A program made the position numbers and the translations under genes. Below, one piece after another: positions 32,752-41,341 of a stretch of DNA of 64,000 nucleotides. The DNA lies in the NCBI GenBank assembly GCA_002320285.1, contig DCKE01000027.1, positions 69,686 through 133,685 on the forward strand, in the 5' to 3' direction. The notes under the pieces were generated by a model. It saw only the letters and a list, made by a program, of their open reading frames with translations. It was not told where the DNA came from and made no database searches. Within the stretch, counting starts at the first letter, position 1. Each line of letters starts with the position of its first letter. The stretch comes from Flavobacteriaceae bacterium UBA1682 (lineage in GTDB: Bacteria; Bacteroidota; Bacteroidia; Flavobacteriales; Flavobacteriaceae).

Positions 32752-34773
32752 ATGGAGAATACAGATTTTGAAAGTATAAAGTTTGATTTACCTAAAAATC
32801 AATCAAACGTAATTAAAGTAATTGGAGTAGGTGGAGGCGGAAGCAACGCAATTAATCACATGTTTAAGCAGGGGATTAAAGGAGTTGATTTCGTGGTCTG
32901 TAATACCGATTCACAGGCGTTGCAAAACAGTACCGTTCCCAACAAGATTCAATTGGGGATTAATCTGACTGAAGGTTTAGGTGCAGGTGCCAATCCAGAA
33001 GTTGGACAACAATCCGCTTTAGAAAGTATCGAGGAAATTGAAAAGATGTTGGATGTAAATACCAAGATGGTTTTCATTACTGCAGGTATGGGTGGAGGAA
33101 CTGGAACAGGTGCAGCACCCGTAATCGCACAATTATCTAAAGAGAGAAACATTCTTACGGTGGGTATTGTTACGATTCCTTTCCAATTTGAGGGTAAAGT
33201 TCGTCAGGAACAAGCTTTAAAAGGAGTGGAGCGCTTGCGTAAAAACGTCGATTCACTGATCGTTATCAATAATAATAAATTAAGAGAGGTTTATGGTAAC
33301 CTCGGTTTTAAAGCCGGGTTCTCTAAAGCAGATGAAGTTTTAGCAACGGCCTCTAGAGGTATTGCTGAAGTAATTACGCATCACTATACGCAAAACATCG
33401 ATTTAAAAGATGCTAAAACGGTCTTGTCAGACAGTGGTACAGCTATAATGGGATCGGCAATTGCATCTGGTGAAACTCGTGCAAAAGATGCTATCGTAGA
33501 AGCTTTGGATTCGCCATTGTTAAATGATAATAAAATTACAGGTGCTAAAAACGTTTTGTTGTTGATTGTTTCTGGAACTAATGAAATCACTATTGATGAA
33601 ATTGGGGAAATCAATGATCACATTCAAACAGAGGCAGGTCATAATGCGAATATCATTATGGGGGTTGGTGAAGATGAATCTTTAGGAGAGTCTGTAGCCG
33701 TTACTATTATTGCTACGGGTTTTAATGTAGAACAACAAAAGGTTATCGTGAATTCTGCTGAAGACAGAGTGATTGTTCACGCGTTGGAGGAGGAGCAAAA
33801 AGTAGTAAGAGACTTATCTCAGAAAAATTTGCCTTCATTTAACTTCTCTACTCCAGAAGAGCCTTTGACCAATCAGGTAGTTGCAGAGGTTTCTGAAGAA
33901 AAAGTAGTATTTGGTTTAGATGATAATCAAAGTCCGATTGATTCCAATGATCAAGGCGGTTTTGAGGTTGAAAAAAAAACAATAGCGGAAGTTAGTGTAC
34001 CGGAAAATGAGCCGTCGGATTTAGATGTGTTCTTTGAAATAGTTACTCCAGCTGCGCCAGTAGTATCTACACCAGATGAGAATAGCAATAGAGGGGTTCG
34101 TGATATCAGAGATATGCATGTAGTGGACCCGGAGTTCGTGATTTTTAAAAAATCAGAACCGGTTATTCGCGATAAATTTGAGTTTGAATTTGATGTGCCG
34201 AAACAGCAGCTCATCGAAGAAGAACCGGTTTTGTTTCATTTTGCTGAAGAGGTAAATCAAATTCAGGTTAATGAAGCTAAGCATATCATTTCTTCCCTTT
34301 CTGCGGAACAACGTTCTCAGATTATTACCAAAGCGCCAGAAGATGTAGTTCGTTACTCTTTGGAAGACTATATGGAAATCGAGAATGAATTGTTGAATTC
34401 GAAGAATAAGAAGCCGGTAGTGGAAGAAGTAGAAGAAACGTTTTCTTTTAGTATTCGCACGGCAGAAGAATTGATTCCTATGGATACCAACGACTATGAA
34501 GATATTTCTCCAGTAGAAATGTCTATTGAGGAAATGTTGAGAAACCGTACGGAAGAACGCAAGAAAAAAATGAAGGATTTCAATTACAAATTTAACAACG
34601 CCAATACGCAGTTAAACGATTTGGAAAAGGAACCGGCATACAAGCGAATGGGAATTGACTTAAATACCCCATCTAGAGAGGGTTCTCAGTCGAGAATGTC
34701 TTTGGGTACGGATAGCAATAACGATTCACAATTGCGCTCAAACAATTCTTTTTTACACGACAACGTAGATTAG
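32752..34773 (+). CDS. ftsZ: Cell division protein FtsZ with very long C-terminal linker
   Basis: A 673-residue tubulin-like GTPase that forms the division ring. The GTPase core is at about 13-330: GVGGGGSNAIN (25-35), tubulin signature GGGTGTG (114-120), the T7-loop block following NNKLRE...GF. Beyond about residue 330 there is a low-complexity acidic linker of around 300 residues, far longer than the 50-residue linker of E. coli FtsZ. A conserved-looking end follows (PAYKRMGIDLN ... SNNSFLHDNVD) that probably binds FtsA. Long linkers are usual in Flavobacteriaceae. Last gene of the dcw cluster; a terminator follows. Confidence 0.96.
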   Translation: MENTDFESIKFDLPKNQSNVIKVIGVGGGGSNAINHMFKQGIKGVDFVVCNTDSQALQNSTVPNKIQLGINLTEGLGAGANPEVGQQSALESIEEIEKMLDVNTKMVFITAGMGGGTGTGAAPVIAQLSKERNILTVGIVTIPFQFEGKVRQEQALKGVERLRKNVDSLIVINNNKLREVYGNLGFKAGFSKADEVLATASRGIAEVITHHYTQNIDLKDAKTVLSDSGTAIMGSAIASGETRAKDAIVEALDSPLLNDNKITGAKNVLLLIVSGTNEITIDEIGEINDHIQTEAGHNANIIMGVGEDESLGESVAVTIIATGFNVEQQKVIVNSAEDRVIVHALEEEQKVVRDLSQKNLPSFNFSTPEEPLTNQVVAEVSEEKVVFGLDDNQSPIDSNDQGGFEVEKKTIAEVSVPENEPSDLDVFFEIVTPAAPVVSTPDENSNRGVRDIRDMHVVDPEFVIFKKSEPVIRDKFEFEFDVPKQQLIEEEPVLFHFAEEVNQIQVNEAKHIISSLSAEQRSQIITKAPEDVVRYSLEDYMEIENELLNSKNKKPVVEEVEETFSFSIRTAEELIPMDTNDYEDISPVEMSIEEMLRNRTEERKKKMKDFNYKFNNANTQLNDLEKEPAYKRMGIDLNTPSREGSQSRMSLGTDSNNDSQLRSNNSFLHDNVD

Positions 34774-34793
34774 TTAAAATTATAAATTATACT

Positions 34794-34836
34794 AATAACC
34801 CGATAAAAGGCTTCCTTTCTTCGGGTTATTTTTTTA
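34794..34836 (+). terminator. Terminator after ftsZ
   Basis: 10-bp stem AATAACCCGA / TCGGGTTATT (34794-34803 / 34821-34830), 17-nt loop and T run. The T run merges into the next promoter. Confidence 0.8.
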
Positions 34837-34842
34837 TATTTG
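34835..34842 (+). promoter_or_regulatory. TAnnTTTG promoter element for yqeY-tRNA-Arg
   Basis: TATATTTG, exact consensus, 22 nt before the yqeY start and abutting the ftsZ terminator. Confidence 0.6.
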
Positions 34843-34864
34843 CCCAACAAAAAAGCACCGAATT

Positions 34865-35317
34865 ATGAGTTTACAAGCAAAAATCATGGACGCGATGAAA
34901 AGCGCGATGAAAGCAAAAGATACCGTTGCCCTTGAGTCATTAAGAGCGATTAAATCAGAATTGTTATTAGCTCAGACTCAATCAGGAGCTAAAGAAGAAT
35001 TATCAGCAGATGAGGAAATCAAAATCCTTCAGAAGTTGGTAAAACAAAGAAAGGATAGTGCTGCTATTTTTACCGAGCAAGGCAGAGCTGATTTGGCAGA
35101 GCCAGAAATCGCACAGGCAGCTGTTATAGAGCAGTTCTTACCAGAGCAATTATCTGATGAAGAAGTGGTACAAATGATTACTAAAATCATTGCGGAAGGC
35201 GGATTTGCAGGTATGGGATCTATGGGGCAAGTGATGGCATTGGCAACTAAAGAAGTGGCTGGTAGAGCAGATGGTAAAACAATATCTACCTTGGTAAAAC
35301 AGCTTTTGACCAAATAA
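34865..35317 (+). CDS. GatB/YqeY domain-containing protein
   Basis: A 150-residue helical protein homologous to the tail domain of GatB (aspartyl/glutamyl-tRNA amidotransferase subunit B). Blocks MSLQAKIMDAMKSAMKAKDTVALESLRAIKSE, KLVKQRKDSAAIFTEQGRADLAEPE and IEQFLPEQLSDEEV are typical. The stand-alone YqeY family binds tRNA in structural models but its role is uncertain. Ten bases after its stop comes tRNA-Arg, apparently on the same transcript. Confidence 0.92.
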   Translation: MSLQAKIMDAMKSAMKAKDTVALESLRAIKSELLLAQTQSGAKEELSADEEIKILQKLVKQRKDSAAIFTEQGRADLAEPEIAQAAVIEQFLPEQLSDEEVVQMITKIIAEGGFAGMGSMGQVMALATKEVAGRADGKTISTLVKQLLTK

Positions 35318-35327
35318 ATATAATAAT

Positions 35328-35401
35328 GACTGCGTAGTTCAATTGGATAGAATATCAGATTTCGGCTCTGAGGGTTGGGGGTTCGAACCCCTCCGCGGTC
35401 A
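35328..35401 (+). tRNA. tRNA-Arg (anticodon TCG)
   Basis: A 74-nt cloverleaf can be folded by hand. Acceptor GACTGCG/CGCGGTC (7 bp, one G-T pair). D stem GTTC/GAAT. Anticodon stem TCAGA/TCTGA with loop TTTCGGC, giving anticodon TCG at loop positions 34-36. Five-base variable loop, T stem GGGGG/CCCTC with loop TTCGAAC, discriminator A. CCA is not encoded. UCG reads CGA and other CGN arginine codons. It lies 10 bp after yqeY with no separate promoter visible. Confidence 0.9.
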
Positions 35402-35416
35402 CAAAAAAGGTTAAAC

Positions 35417-35466
35417 AAAGCGAGTGCTTACAATTGAAAAATTGTAGGTACTCGCTTTATTCTTTT
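35417..35466 (+). terminator. Long-stem terminator after tRNA-Arg
   Basis: A 19-bp stem (35417-35435 / 35440-35458, with G-T pairs) closed by a GAAA tetraloop, followed by a T-rich run. Confidence 0.85.
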
Positions 35467-35481
35467 TAGGAGGATTGGTAA

Positions 35482-35515
35482 AAAAAGAGACTGTACTTTA
35501 TTACAGCCTCTTTTT
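35482..35515 (-). terminator. Terminator for the minus-strand gene at 35522-36301
   Basis: Inverted repeat AAAAAGAG-x-CTGTA / TACAG-x-CTCTTTTT with one internal mismatch and a 6-nt loop, just past the stop codon of the minus-strand gene. Confidence 0.75.
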
Positions 35516-35521
35516 GTCAAT

Positions 35522-36301
35522 TTATGAGTTTTTCTCTTCTGACATTTTGGTGTATTCCGCTATTAGATAGCTTAAATGGTCCCATTTAATGGATTTGTAT
35601 GGGAATTTTTGTAAAAATTCCTCATTGTCCCCAAATAGGAAGTTGTAATTTTCCTCAAATTCTCCTTTTTTAAGCCAGATTACTTCATCACCTTTCTTTA
35701 TGTAATAGGATTTAGTAACTCCTCCACCGATTTTAGGTCCTCCACCAAAACTAACAGATGTTGTTTCGCTAGCCATTGGATCAGCATATACTTCAATTTG
35801 ACTGCTGAAGCTTGGATTGATCAATTGCATCAAGAATTCTTTCTCCGTTTTCTTGTTTTTTAAAGAAGCCTTAATGTTTTTTACATAGACTTCGTTTGGA
35901 TTGGTCGATTTACTTAAACTCTTGCTTCCCCAGTTTCTAGTGTTACCAAAGTAGTTAGCTACTTTAGCACCCTTGGCCATTCCAGCAATAGGTAAATACA
36001 TTTCTTCGATTTCATCGGCTTGGTATTCTGTTTTTTTACCGGAAGCATCTTTCATTTTGATCGATGTAATTTGGCCATTTTTTCTATCTATTCCAGAAAC
36101 AGGGCCCTCTTTTTTAGTTCCATCTTTAAGAATAAGACTGGAATTCTTTTTAGAACTGACACCGGTGAACATTTCATCGAATAGTTCGTCATCCATCATT
36201 TTTAACTGTTCTTTTGTGAACTTTACTTTTTCTTGTGCATGTGTTGGTGTATTCGTAAATGTTGCAGCTGCTAAAAAGCAAAAAAGCACTAATTTTTTCA
36301 T
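35522..36301 (-). CDS. Exported protein of unknown function
   Basis: A 259-residue protein I do not recognise. It has a signal peptide (MKKLVLFCFLAAATFTNTPTHAQ). Its body has a short beta segment (SLILKDGTKKEGPVSGIDRKNG..., about 55-90, reminiscent of the 'GTxxxGxV' strands of periplasmic beta proteins), a glycine-rich patch (VSFGGGPKIGGGV, about 185-197), and a Lys/Glu-rich C-terminus. No lipobox, membrane helix or catalytic motif. It is monocistronic, with its own terminator, and opens the accessory stretch 35.5-40.7 kb. Confidence 0.7.
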   Translation of the reverse strand: MKKLVLFCFLAAATFTNTPTHAQEKVKFTKEQLKMMDDELFDEMFTGVSSKKNSSLILKDGTKKEGPVSGIDRKNGQITSIKMKDASGKKTEYQADEIEEMYLPIAGMAKGAKVANYFGNTRNWGSKSLSKSTNPNEVYVKNIKASLKNKKTEKEFLMQLINPSFSSQIEVYADPMASETTSVSFGGGPKIGGGVTKSYYIKKGDEVIWLKKGEFEENYNFLFGDNEEFLQKFPYKSIKWDHLSYLIAEYTKMSEEKNS

Positions 36302-36686
36302 AAAATATAAATTTTGTCTAAAATAACATTAATATGTGATGTTTTGATTTTTTGAAAAAATTTTATTTATCTATTTATAGATAAGCGGTAGTCGATCTAG
36401 ATTTTTTTTTGCTTAACACGGTTTTAATTTCTAGTTTTTGTTCCGTGTATATAAATAGCACTTGCGATGTATTGGAGACACTCTTTTAGATAAAAGATCA
36501 AGTCATTTATAAAATCGCAAGAGCTAATAAGCTTCGTTAGATTTTGAATTTCAATTGAATAGATGTACAGCGAATCGTAGAGTTCATATTTAAAACATTT
36601 TTAAAAAGACTTGTCTTGTAATTGATTATTCTGAGAAAGTGTTCGTGTCGTGTGTCTATATAAGACGTTAAATCAATATTTTATAT
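36302..36686. other. AT-rich spacer without visible gene
   Basis: Between divergent genes. I see no open frame of useful length, no RNA gene and no strong hairpin. It must hold the minus-strand promoter for the 35522-36301 gene, but no exact TAnnTTTG copy is near that start. Confidence 0.5.
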
Positions 36687-36694
36687 TACTTTTG
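36687..36694 (+). promoter_or_regulatory. TAnnTTTG promoter element for the lipoprotein gene
   Basis: TACTTTTG, exact consensus, 32 nt before the ATG at 36727. Confidence 0.55.
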
Positions 36695-36726
36695 ATTTTT
36701 TATTAAAAGTTCTAAAATCTCATAAA

Positions 36727-37371
36727 ATGAAGAGAATTACTTATTTCATTACGAGTTTATTGTTACTGACTCTGGTAAACTGCCAATCGGATGATGCGAG
36801 TACGGAAGAAGCGGAAGCAATACAGTACCTAAAAAACGAGTGGATGGCTACGGAGCAAGGAGTTGGAGGAGGGGATTTGTCATCATTGCGTGAAGTGGTT
36901 GAGTCTGATGTAAAATTCCGACCGATGGATAAAAGTAGTTACTTGAAAATAGGAATGAATAGGGATAATATATTTTATTTTATTCATGCTGTTAAACCGG
37001 AGGGAGACAAAACTGCTATGCCAGTCGAAATCAAATTTGGGTGTTTGCAATATTCGGATGCGATTTTTAGCGGGAAGTTTTACTCCCAGATAAAATTAGC
37101 AGAGGAGGGTCAACAACCTTTTACAGTGAAAATCTTAGATCAGCAAACGATTATGGTTGTATTTGCGATAAAACTCTTGCATGAAATTCCTGGACAAGTG
37201 AATTATAAATTCTCCTATTATAAGTTTAAAAAAACTGGAGTTTGGGATGAAAGCACTAATTACAGGTCAATTTTTAAAGGTTTCGGATTTTCAGAAGAAT
37301 GGTTAGATGAAATAATCGGCGATAACCTTGAAAGGGAAATATCGGCTGGAGCTTGTTTTTCAAAGCGTTAA
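36727..37371 (+). CDS. Lipoprotein of unknown function
   Basis: A 214-residue predicted lipoprotein: signal peptide ending in the lipobox LVNC (Cys19) followed by QSDD, which in Flavobacteria would allow outer-membrane sorting. The mature part has no repeat, membrane helix or motif I can name. It has alternating strands (VEIKFGCLQYSDAIFSGKFYSQIKLAEEG) and could be a small beta protein. Its own promoter precedes it. The following membrane-protein gene is 80 bp away. Confidence 0.68.
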   Translation: MKRITYFITSLLLLTLVNCQSDDASTEEAEAIQYLKNEWMATEQGVGGGDLSSLREVVESDVKFRPMDKSSYLKIGMNRDNIFYFIHAVKPEGDKTAMPVEIKFGCLQYSDAIFSGKFYSQIKLAEEGQQPFTVKILDQQTIMVVFAIKLLHEIPGQVNYKFSYYKFKKTGVWDESTNYRSIFKGFGFSEEWLDEIIGDNLEREISAGACFSKR

Positions 37372-37451
37372 ATTAAAAAAATACAGTAATTGTTTATTTT
37401 GAAGTATATGGATTTCTTCGTAAATGATCAAGTAAATTTATTCTAGTAATA

Positions 37452-38024
37452 ATGAAAACTAACGTAAATAAGTCGGTACTCGAAAAGAAAACCGACAAGG
37501 AATTGGAAGAGTATTTAAAGCCAGAAACGAGATATGTACCTGAAGCGATTGAATACGCTTATAATATCTTAAAAGATCGTGGTAGGGAGTTTTCTGATGA
37601 GGAAGAGGTTCGATTACACGATATTTTTGAAAAAGATAAATTTAAATTAGAGATGCCGTTGCATCCTAATTATGATAAAGCGGCTTATTTGATGTATATT
37701 TCTGGTGCAGCTGGAATTATTACGATGACTCTAACGCCTAATATATTACAAGACCATCCAGCGATCTTTACTGGATTAGCAGCTGTTGCGTTTATCTTTG
37801 TGTTGGGATTTGTAATAAGTAAAGGGTTTAATAGGATGAAATATGGTCTATTAATTCTGTTGTTATTGAGTTTAATGGGAATGCCTTTAATTGTGATTGC
37901 ACTTTTTAGAAACCCTCTATTAGGACTTATCAGTTTAGTCCAGACGGGTTTGCAATTCGCTGCGATGATCTATTTGTTTGCGATACCAACTGTTAATCGT
38001 AGTCAAGCGAGTTTTAGGGAGTGA
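37452..38024 (+). CDS. Four-helix membrane protein with N-terminal helical motif
   Basis: A 190-residue protein of unknown function. The N-terminus (about 8-50, EKKTDKELEEYLK...YVPEAIEYAYNILKDRGREF) resembles the short 'PEAI..A..IL..RG' helical motif seen at the start of many Bacteroidota membrane proteins. It is followed by four hydrophobic helices between about 78 and 180. No catalytic residues are recognisable. Neighbours give no functional hint: a lipoprotein upstream and a convergent oxidoreductase downstream. Confidence 0.68.
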   Translation: MKTNVNKSVLEKKTDKELEEYLKPETRYVPEAIEYAYNILKDRGREFSDEEEVRLHDIFEKDKFKLEMPLHPNYDKAAYLMYISGAAGIITMTLTPNILQDHPAIFTGLAAVAFIFVLGFVISKGFNRMKYGLLILLLLSLMGMPLIVIALFRNPLLGLISLVQTGLQFAAMIYLFAIPTVNRSQASFRE

Positions 38025-38184
38025 GTATTTTGCCTCAATTCTAGACGCTGTTTTTTTATGTTGTGAATTTTCGACAGGATCTTTCGTTTAGTACTATCAA
38101 GATACACGTACTGGTGATATACTGATCTAAAGCTGAGCTCAAGTTGATTTCTTTTCAACGGCTTTTATATATTTTAAAAATTAT

Positions 38185-39303
38185 CTACAATTTTAAAAAC
38201 TGTATGAGTTCTCTGGCGGCGGCCCTGCCTGCACGATTCGCCCCAACTGTGGAAGCAGAGGGGCCATAACCCGTTAAGTGAATTCGTGGATCTTTAGCAA
38301 CTTGTGTTGCTAGTTTTCCGGTCATTTTAATGCCGTTCTGATCATTGATTAACCCCAAAGCAGCTAAGTGGTCTAAAGAATGCTTAAATCCGGTATTCCA
38401 AAAAATAATATCGGCATCCAATGTGGTGCCATCACTCCATCGCACACCGGTTTCTGTGATCTCTTCAAACATGGGTTTGTAGTCCAGAACACCTCTATGT
38501 AGCATTTGCTCGATAGCTGGCGTAAATGGTAATCCTGTTACCGAGACTACTGAAACGGGAGGCAAACCATCGCGTACCCGTTTTTCAACCATCGCAACAG
38601 CTTGGCGCCCATGTTCAGCAGTGAAATCATAATTTCTAAAGTCAGGAGGCCGCCGTACTACCCAAGTGGTTTGGGTTACTGCTGAAATTTCGCCTAGTAG
38701 TTGTATAGCTGAAATACCGCCACCAACGACGATGACGTGTTTTCCTATAAATTCTTCAGCGTTTTTATACGCTCCCGTATGAAGTTGTCTGCCTTGAAAT
38801 TTTTCCCAACCTTTATATCGCGGGCAGTTAGGTGTTTTCCAAGTTCCGCTAGCATTTATAATTCCTCTTGCACTGAATTGTGTGCTGTTGGTGCGTATCA
38901 GAAATCGACCGTTGCTTTCGGTAACTTCGATAACGCGTACGGGTCTTATGATAGGGAGTTTAAAGAATTTCTCGTATTGTTCGTAATATTTTGGGATTGC
39001 GATATTGGCTTGTAATTCTATATCGAGGCTGTTGATCGCATCGGCAAAACCCATACCGGGTAAGTCGTGTATTCCATTTACATTGCTCAATGTCAGAGAA
39101 TCCCATCGATGCTGCCATGCACCACCGGGGCCAAATTCATCATCCAATACTACAAAGCCTGTACCCGGTACAATTCCTGATTTTTGTAAATGATAAGCGG
39201 CTGATAATCCAGCTTGTCCAGCACCTATGACTACAATATCTACTTTATAAAAAGGATGTAGGTTACTTGTAGGATTATCGTTAGGGTCTGTGAGGGGTTT
39301 CAT
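38185..39303 (-). CDS. Flavin-containing monooxygenase-like NAD(P)/FAD oxidoreductase
   Basis: A 372-residue oxidoreductase. The FAD-binding Rossmann motif is VVIGAGQAGLSAAYHLQKSGI (about 25-45) and the NADPH-binding motif is VIVVGGGISAIQLLGEI (about 190-206). A FxGxxxHTG-like block (FQGRQLHTGAYKNAEEF) sits between them, and WNTGFKHSLDHL near the C-terminus matches the ATGF-type motif. This layout is that of CzcO/FMO-type flavoproteins, possibly N- or S-oxygenases or Baeyer-Villiger enzymes. Codon choice looks slightly more GC-rich than neighbours and it sits alone in a loose region, which would fit acquisition by transfer, but I did not measure this. Confidence 0.85.
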   Translation of the reverse strand: MKPLTDPNDNPTSNLHPFYKVDIVVIGAGQAGLSAAYHLQKSGIVPGTGFVVLDDEFGPGGAWQHRWDSLTLSNVNGIHDLPGMGFADAINSLDIELQANIAIPKYYEQYEKFFKLPIIRPVRVIEVTESNGRFLIRTNSTQFSARGIINASGTWKTPNCPRYKGWEKFQGRQLHTGAYKNAEEFIGKHVIVVGGGISAIQLLGEISAVTQTTWVVRRPPDFRNYDFTAEHGRQAVAMVEKRVRDGLPPVSVVSVTGLPFTPAIEQMLHRGVLDYKPMFEEITETGVRWSDGTTLDADIIFWNTGFKHSLDHLAALGLINDQNGIKMTGKLATQVAKDPRIHLTGYGPSASTVGANRAGRAAARELIQFLKL

Positions 39304-40232
39304 GTTGCGATGGGTTTAGTAAGAGCTTCTTTATGTAGTGGATTTATTGCTATTGGCATCACTTCTTAAACTTACAAGTTATGATTTTTTTGGTAGAAAT
39401 TAAAGTTTTATGGCGCATTAATTTAACTGCTCGAATACGGGGATTCTCATGTAAGACAGCTCCTAATGAAATCTGGACGTTCAATAAATGTAATGGCTGT
39501 TTTTAGAGTCTTTAATCTGAAACAACTGTTTGATTTCTTTGTGCACACGTACCAAAATAGTAATGAATCGGGTTAAAAGTGAGTTTCTTTTAATAGTTGG
39601 CTATGGTGATTTGTATATGTGGATGCACCAAAATACTTATTGTCGTTCAGAATCGACATCACACCTGAATGTTTATGAATTTCTGTCGGATATGCGAAAG
39701 AAATGACCAAAGAAATCCGAGTAGTAATTACGGGAATATGCTTCAAGTACAGCTTTTTTTATGCGTTGTTTGGAAAAAATATTGTTTTTCTTGCAAAATT
39801 TTAAAATTTTTTAAAAAGTATTAAATGTAATCGGATAAGATTTTACAGGTACATTTTGTGGGATTCTCAAATTAAATTACAGCACAGAATTTGACTATTG
39901 TAGATTCCATATTATGAGGGTTCGCGTAGTTCACCTTAAATACCAAGCTGATTTGAAATTTTAAACATGACTGCTTTTTTCATATTGATTGTCGATTTAC
40001 AACGCACTTTTTAAAATTTTGTATTCAAAAATAAAATCAAAAATGTTTTTTTTATAAAAGTGTATTAAAGTATGGATGGTTTGTTTTTTCTAAGGTAATA
40101 TTTGCTACTTATGACTTTTTGCGAATAAAAAAACGGGCATAATTTAGTGCTAATAGCAGTTAAAAATAAAGTTTTTTATAAAGTTTTTTTTAATTTATGA
40201 TAAAAGTCATGTTTTTTAGCTGTTTCGCCGTT
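39304..40232. other. Long AT-rich spacer, possible gene remnants
   Basis: About 930 bp without a convincing gene. On the plus strand an ATG at 39703 opens 34 codons. On the minus strand a frame of about 45 codons (MSILNDNKYFGASTYTNHHS type) ends near 39566. Neither has a clear family, promoter or length. The segment 39780-40140 is very AT-rich with A/T runs. It looks like decayed intergenic DNA rather than a hidden gene. Confidence 0.45.
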
Positions 40233-40240
40233 TACATTTG
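40233..40240 (+). promoter_or_regulatory. TAnnTTTG promoter element for the CBS protein
   Basis: TACATTTG lies 25 nt before the ATG at 40266 and inside the longer open frame that starts at 40197. This argues for the shorter protein. Confidence 0.6.
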
Positions 40241-40265
40241 TCCTATCAATTTCAAACTATTAATC

Positions 40266-40688
40266 ATGAAACAACGCATTCCTGTATCAACGATTATGAC
40301 TGCAAATGTTATTAAGTTGAATTTGACAGATAGCTTAACCAAGGCAGAAAGTCTTTTTAAAAAATATAAGATTAGGCATATTCCTGTTGTTTCGGGAAAT
40401 AAGATCATAGGGATGTTGAGTTATACAGATCTTTTACGTGTTAGTCTGGCAGATAGTGCGGGAGAATTTGATGAAGATATTGATGTGACCGTATACAATA
40501 TGTTTAGTATAGAACAGGTCATGGCTAAAAATTTGGTTACCATTCAAGCTGATGCAAATATTAAAGAAGCAGTGGAGATTTTATCAAAAGAAGAATTTCG
40601 TGCTTTGCCGGTTATGGAGGGAGATTTGTTGGTTGGGATTTTAACGACGACAGATTTGTTGAAATATTTATTAAAACAGTATGATTAA
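40266..40688 (+). CDS. CBS domain pair protein
   Basis: A 140-residue protein consisting of two CBS motifs: about 3-60 (PVSTIMTANVIKLNLTDSLTKAESLFKKYKIRHIPVV...GMLSYTDLLR) and about 80-138 (IEQVMAKNLVTIQADANIKEAVEILSKEEFRALPVME...GILTTTDLLKYLL). CBS pairs bind adenine nucleotides and often sense energy state. Stand-alone pairs like this have no known partner from sequence. The first ATG of the open frame (40197) precedes the promoter element and is rejected. Gene is monocistronic. Confidence 0.88.
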   Translation: MKQRIPVSTIMTANVIKLNLTDSLTKAESLFKKYKIRHIPVVSGNKIIGMLSYTDLLRVSLADSAGEFDEDIDVTVYNMFSIEQVMAKNLVTIQADANIKEAVEILSKEEFRALPVMEGDLLVGILTTTDLLKYLLKQYD

Positions 40689-40774
40689 AATAGAACGTCA
40701 TTACTATTGTTGAATGGTGTGATTGTATGCGATATTAAAGAATGATTACTATAAGAGTAGGTTAAAACACAATG

Positions 40775-40782
40775 TAAATTTG
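40775..40782 (+). promoter_or_regulatory. TAnnTTTG element with no gene behind it (possible small RNA)
   Basis: TAAATTTG, exact consensus, in the CBS-HMA gap. It is 2 nt before an ATG that opens only 10 codons (MKKKVLSCGL) and about 70 nt before a strong terminator. Confidence 0.35.
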
Positions 40783-40850
40783 TTATGAAAAAGAAAGTTT
40801 TGTCTTGTGGTTTGTGAGTTTAGCCATAAGATGTATTTTGTTGTTTTGAA

Positions 40851-40882
40851 AAAAAGGACAGTCTGAAAAGACTGTCCTTTTT
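40851..40882. terminator. Terminator downstream of the CBS gene
   Basis: Perfect 14-bp stem (40851-40864 / 40869-40882) with GAAA loop and T-rich flank on the plus side; A-rich before it, so it may act in both directions. Confidence 0.88.
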
Positions 40883-40981
40883 GTTTTTGTATAAAATACA
40901 GCGGCTTTACTTACAAGAAAACCACTGTATTTAAGGAGATTTTTACGATGTATGACAGGCTACTTCATGGCGATTTGCTAA

Positions 40982-41323
40982 CTAATCGCGAACGTACTGG
41001 CAACATCCGTGTAAAGCATCGTAGTCTTTCTGTTCTGCTTTATATGCCTCGGTGTCATGGCCTATGTCTGCAATGGCCTTTTGTACTTTTTTAGCATCGG
41101 TTTTATTTTCATTCACCATCAGTTCTAATTTCTGAGTATCGCTAGACCATACTGCTGAACGAACGCCTTTAACAGCAAAGGCTGCTTTTTCAATTCGTTT
41201 TTTACACATCTCACAATTGCCTTTTACCGTGATGGATTGCTTGGCATTTTTGTTGGTTTTCTCTTGTGCGAAACCACTTAGGCTAAATAAAGCTATGAAT
41301 GTAGCTAGAAGTATATTTTTCAT
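40982..41323 (-). CDS. Periplasmic heavy-metal-associated (HMA) domain protein
   Basis: A 113-residue exported protein: signal peptide (MKNILLATFIALFSLSGFAQ) and one HMA domain with the metal-binding C37xxC40 in KGNCEMCKKRIEKA, fold about 28-95. An extra Cys pair, C107-C108, sits in the C-terminal HGCCQYVRD. The HMA fold binds Cu(I) or related soft metals. It is the last gene of a minus-strand unit with a TonB-dependent receptor (18-bp gap) and a HYC_CC_PP protein, indicating a periplasmic metal carrier. Confidence 0.88.
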   Translation of the reverse strand: MKNILLATFIALFSLSGFAQEKTNKNAKQSITVKGNCEMCKKRIEKAAFAVKGVRSAVWSSDTQKLELMVNENKTDAKKVQKAIADIGHDTEAYKAEQKDYDALHGCCQYVRD

Positions 41324-41341
41324 AAAAAAAGGGGTTAAAAG

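Noticed and set aside
39304..40232. Hidden gene in the 930-bp spacer after the monooxygenase
   Set aside because: Only short frames (34 and about 45 codons) on opposite strands with no promoter or family; treated as decayed sequence.
40197..40265. 23-residue N-terminal extension of the CBS protein
   Set aside because: An exact TACATTTG element lies inside it, 25 nt before the ATG at 40266, and the CBS fold begins at that later start.
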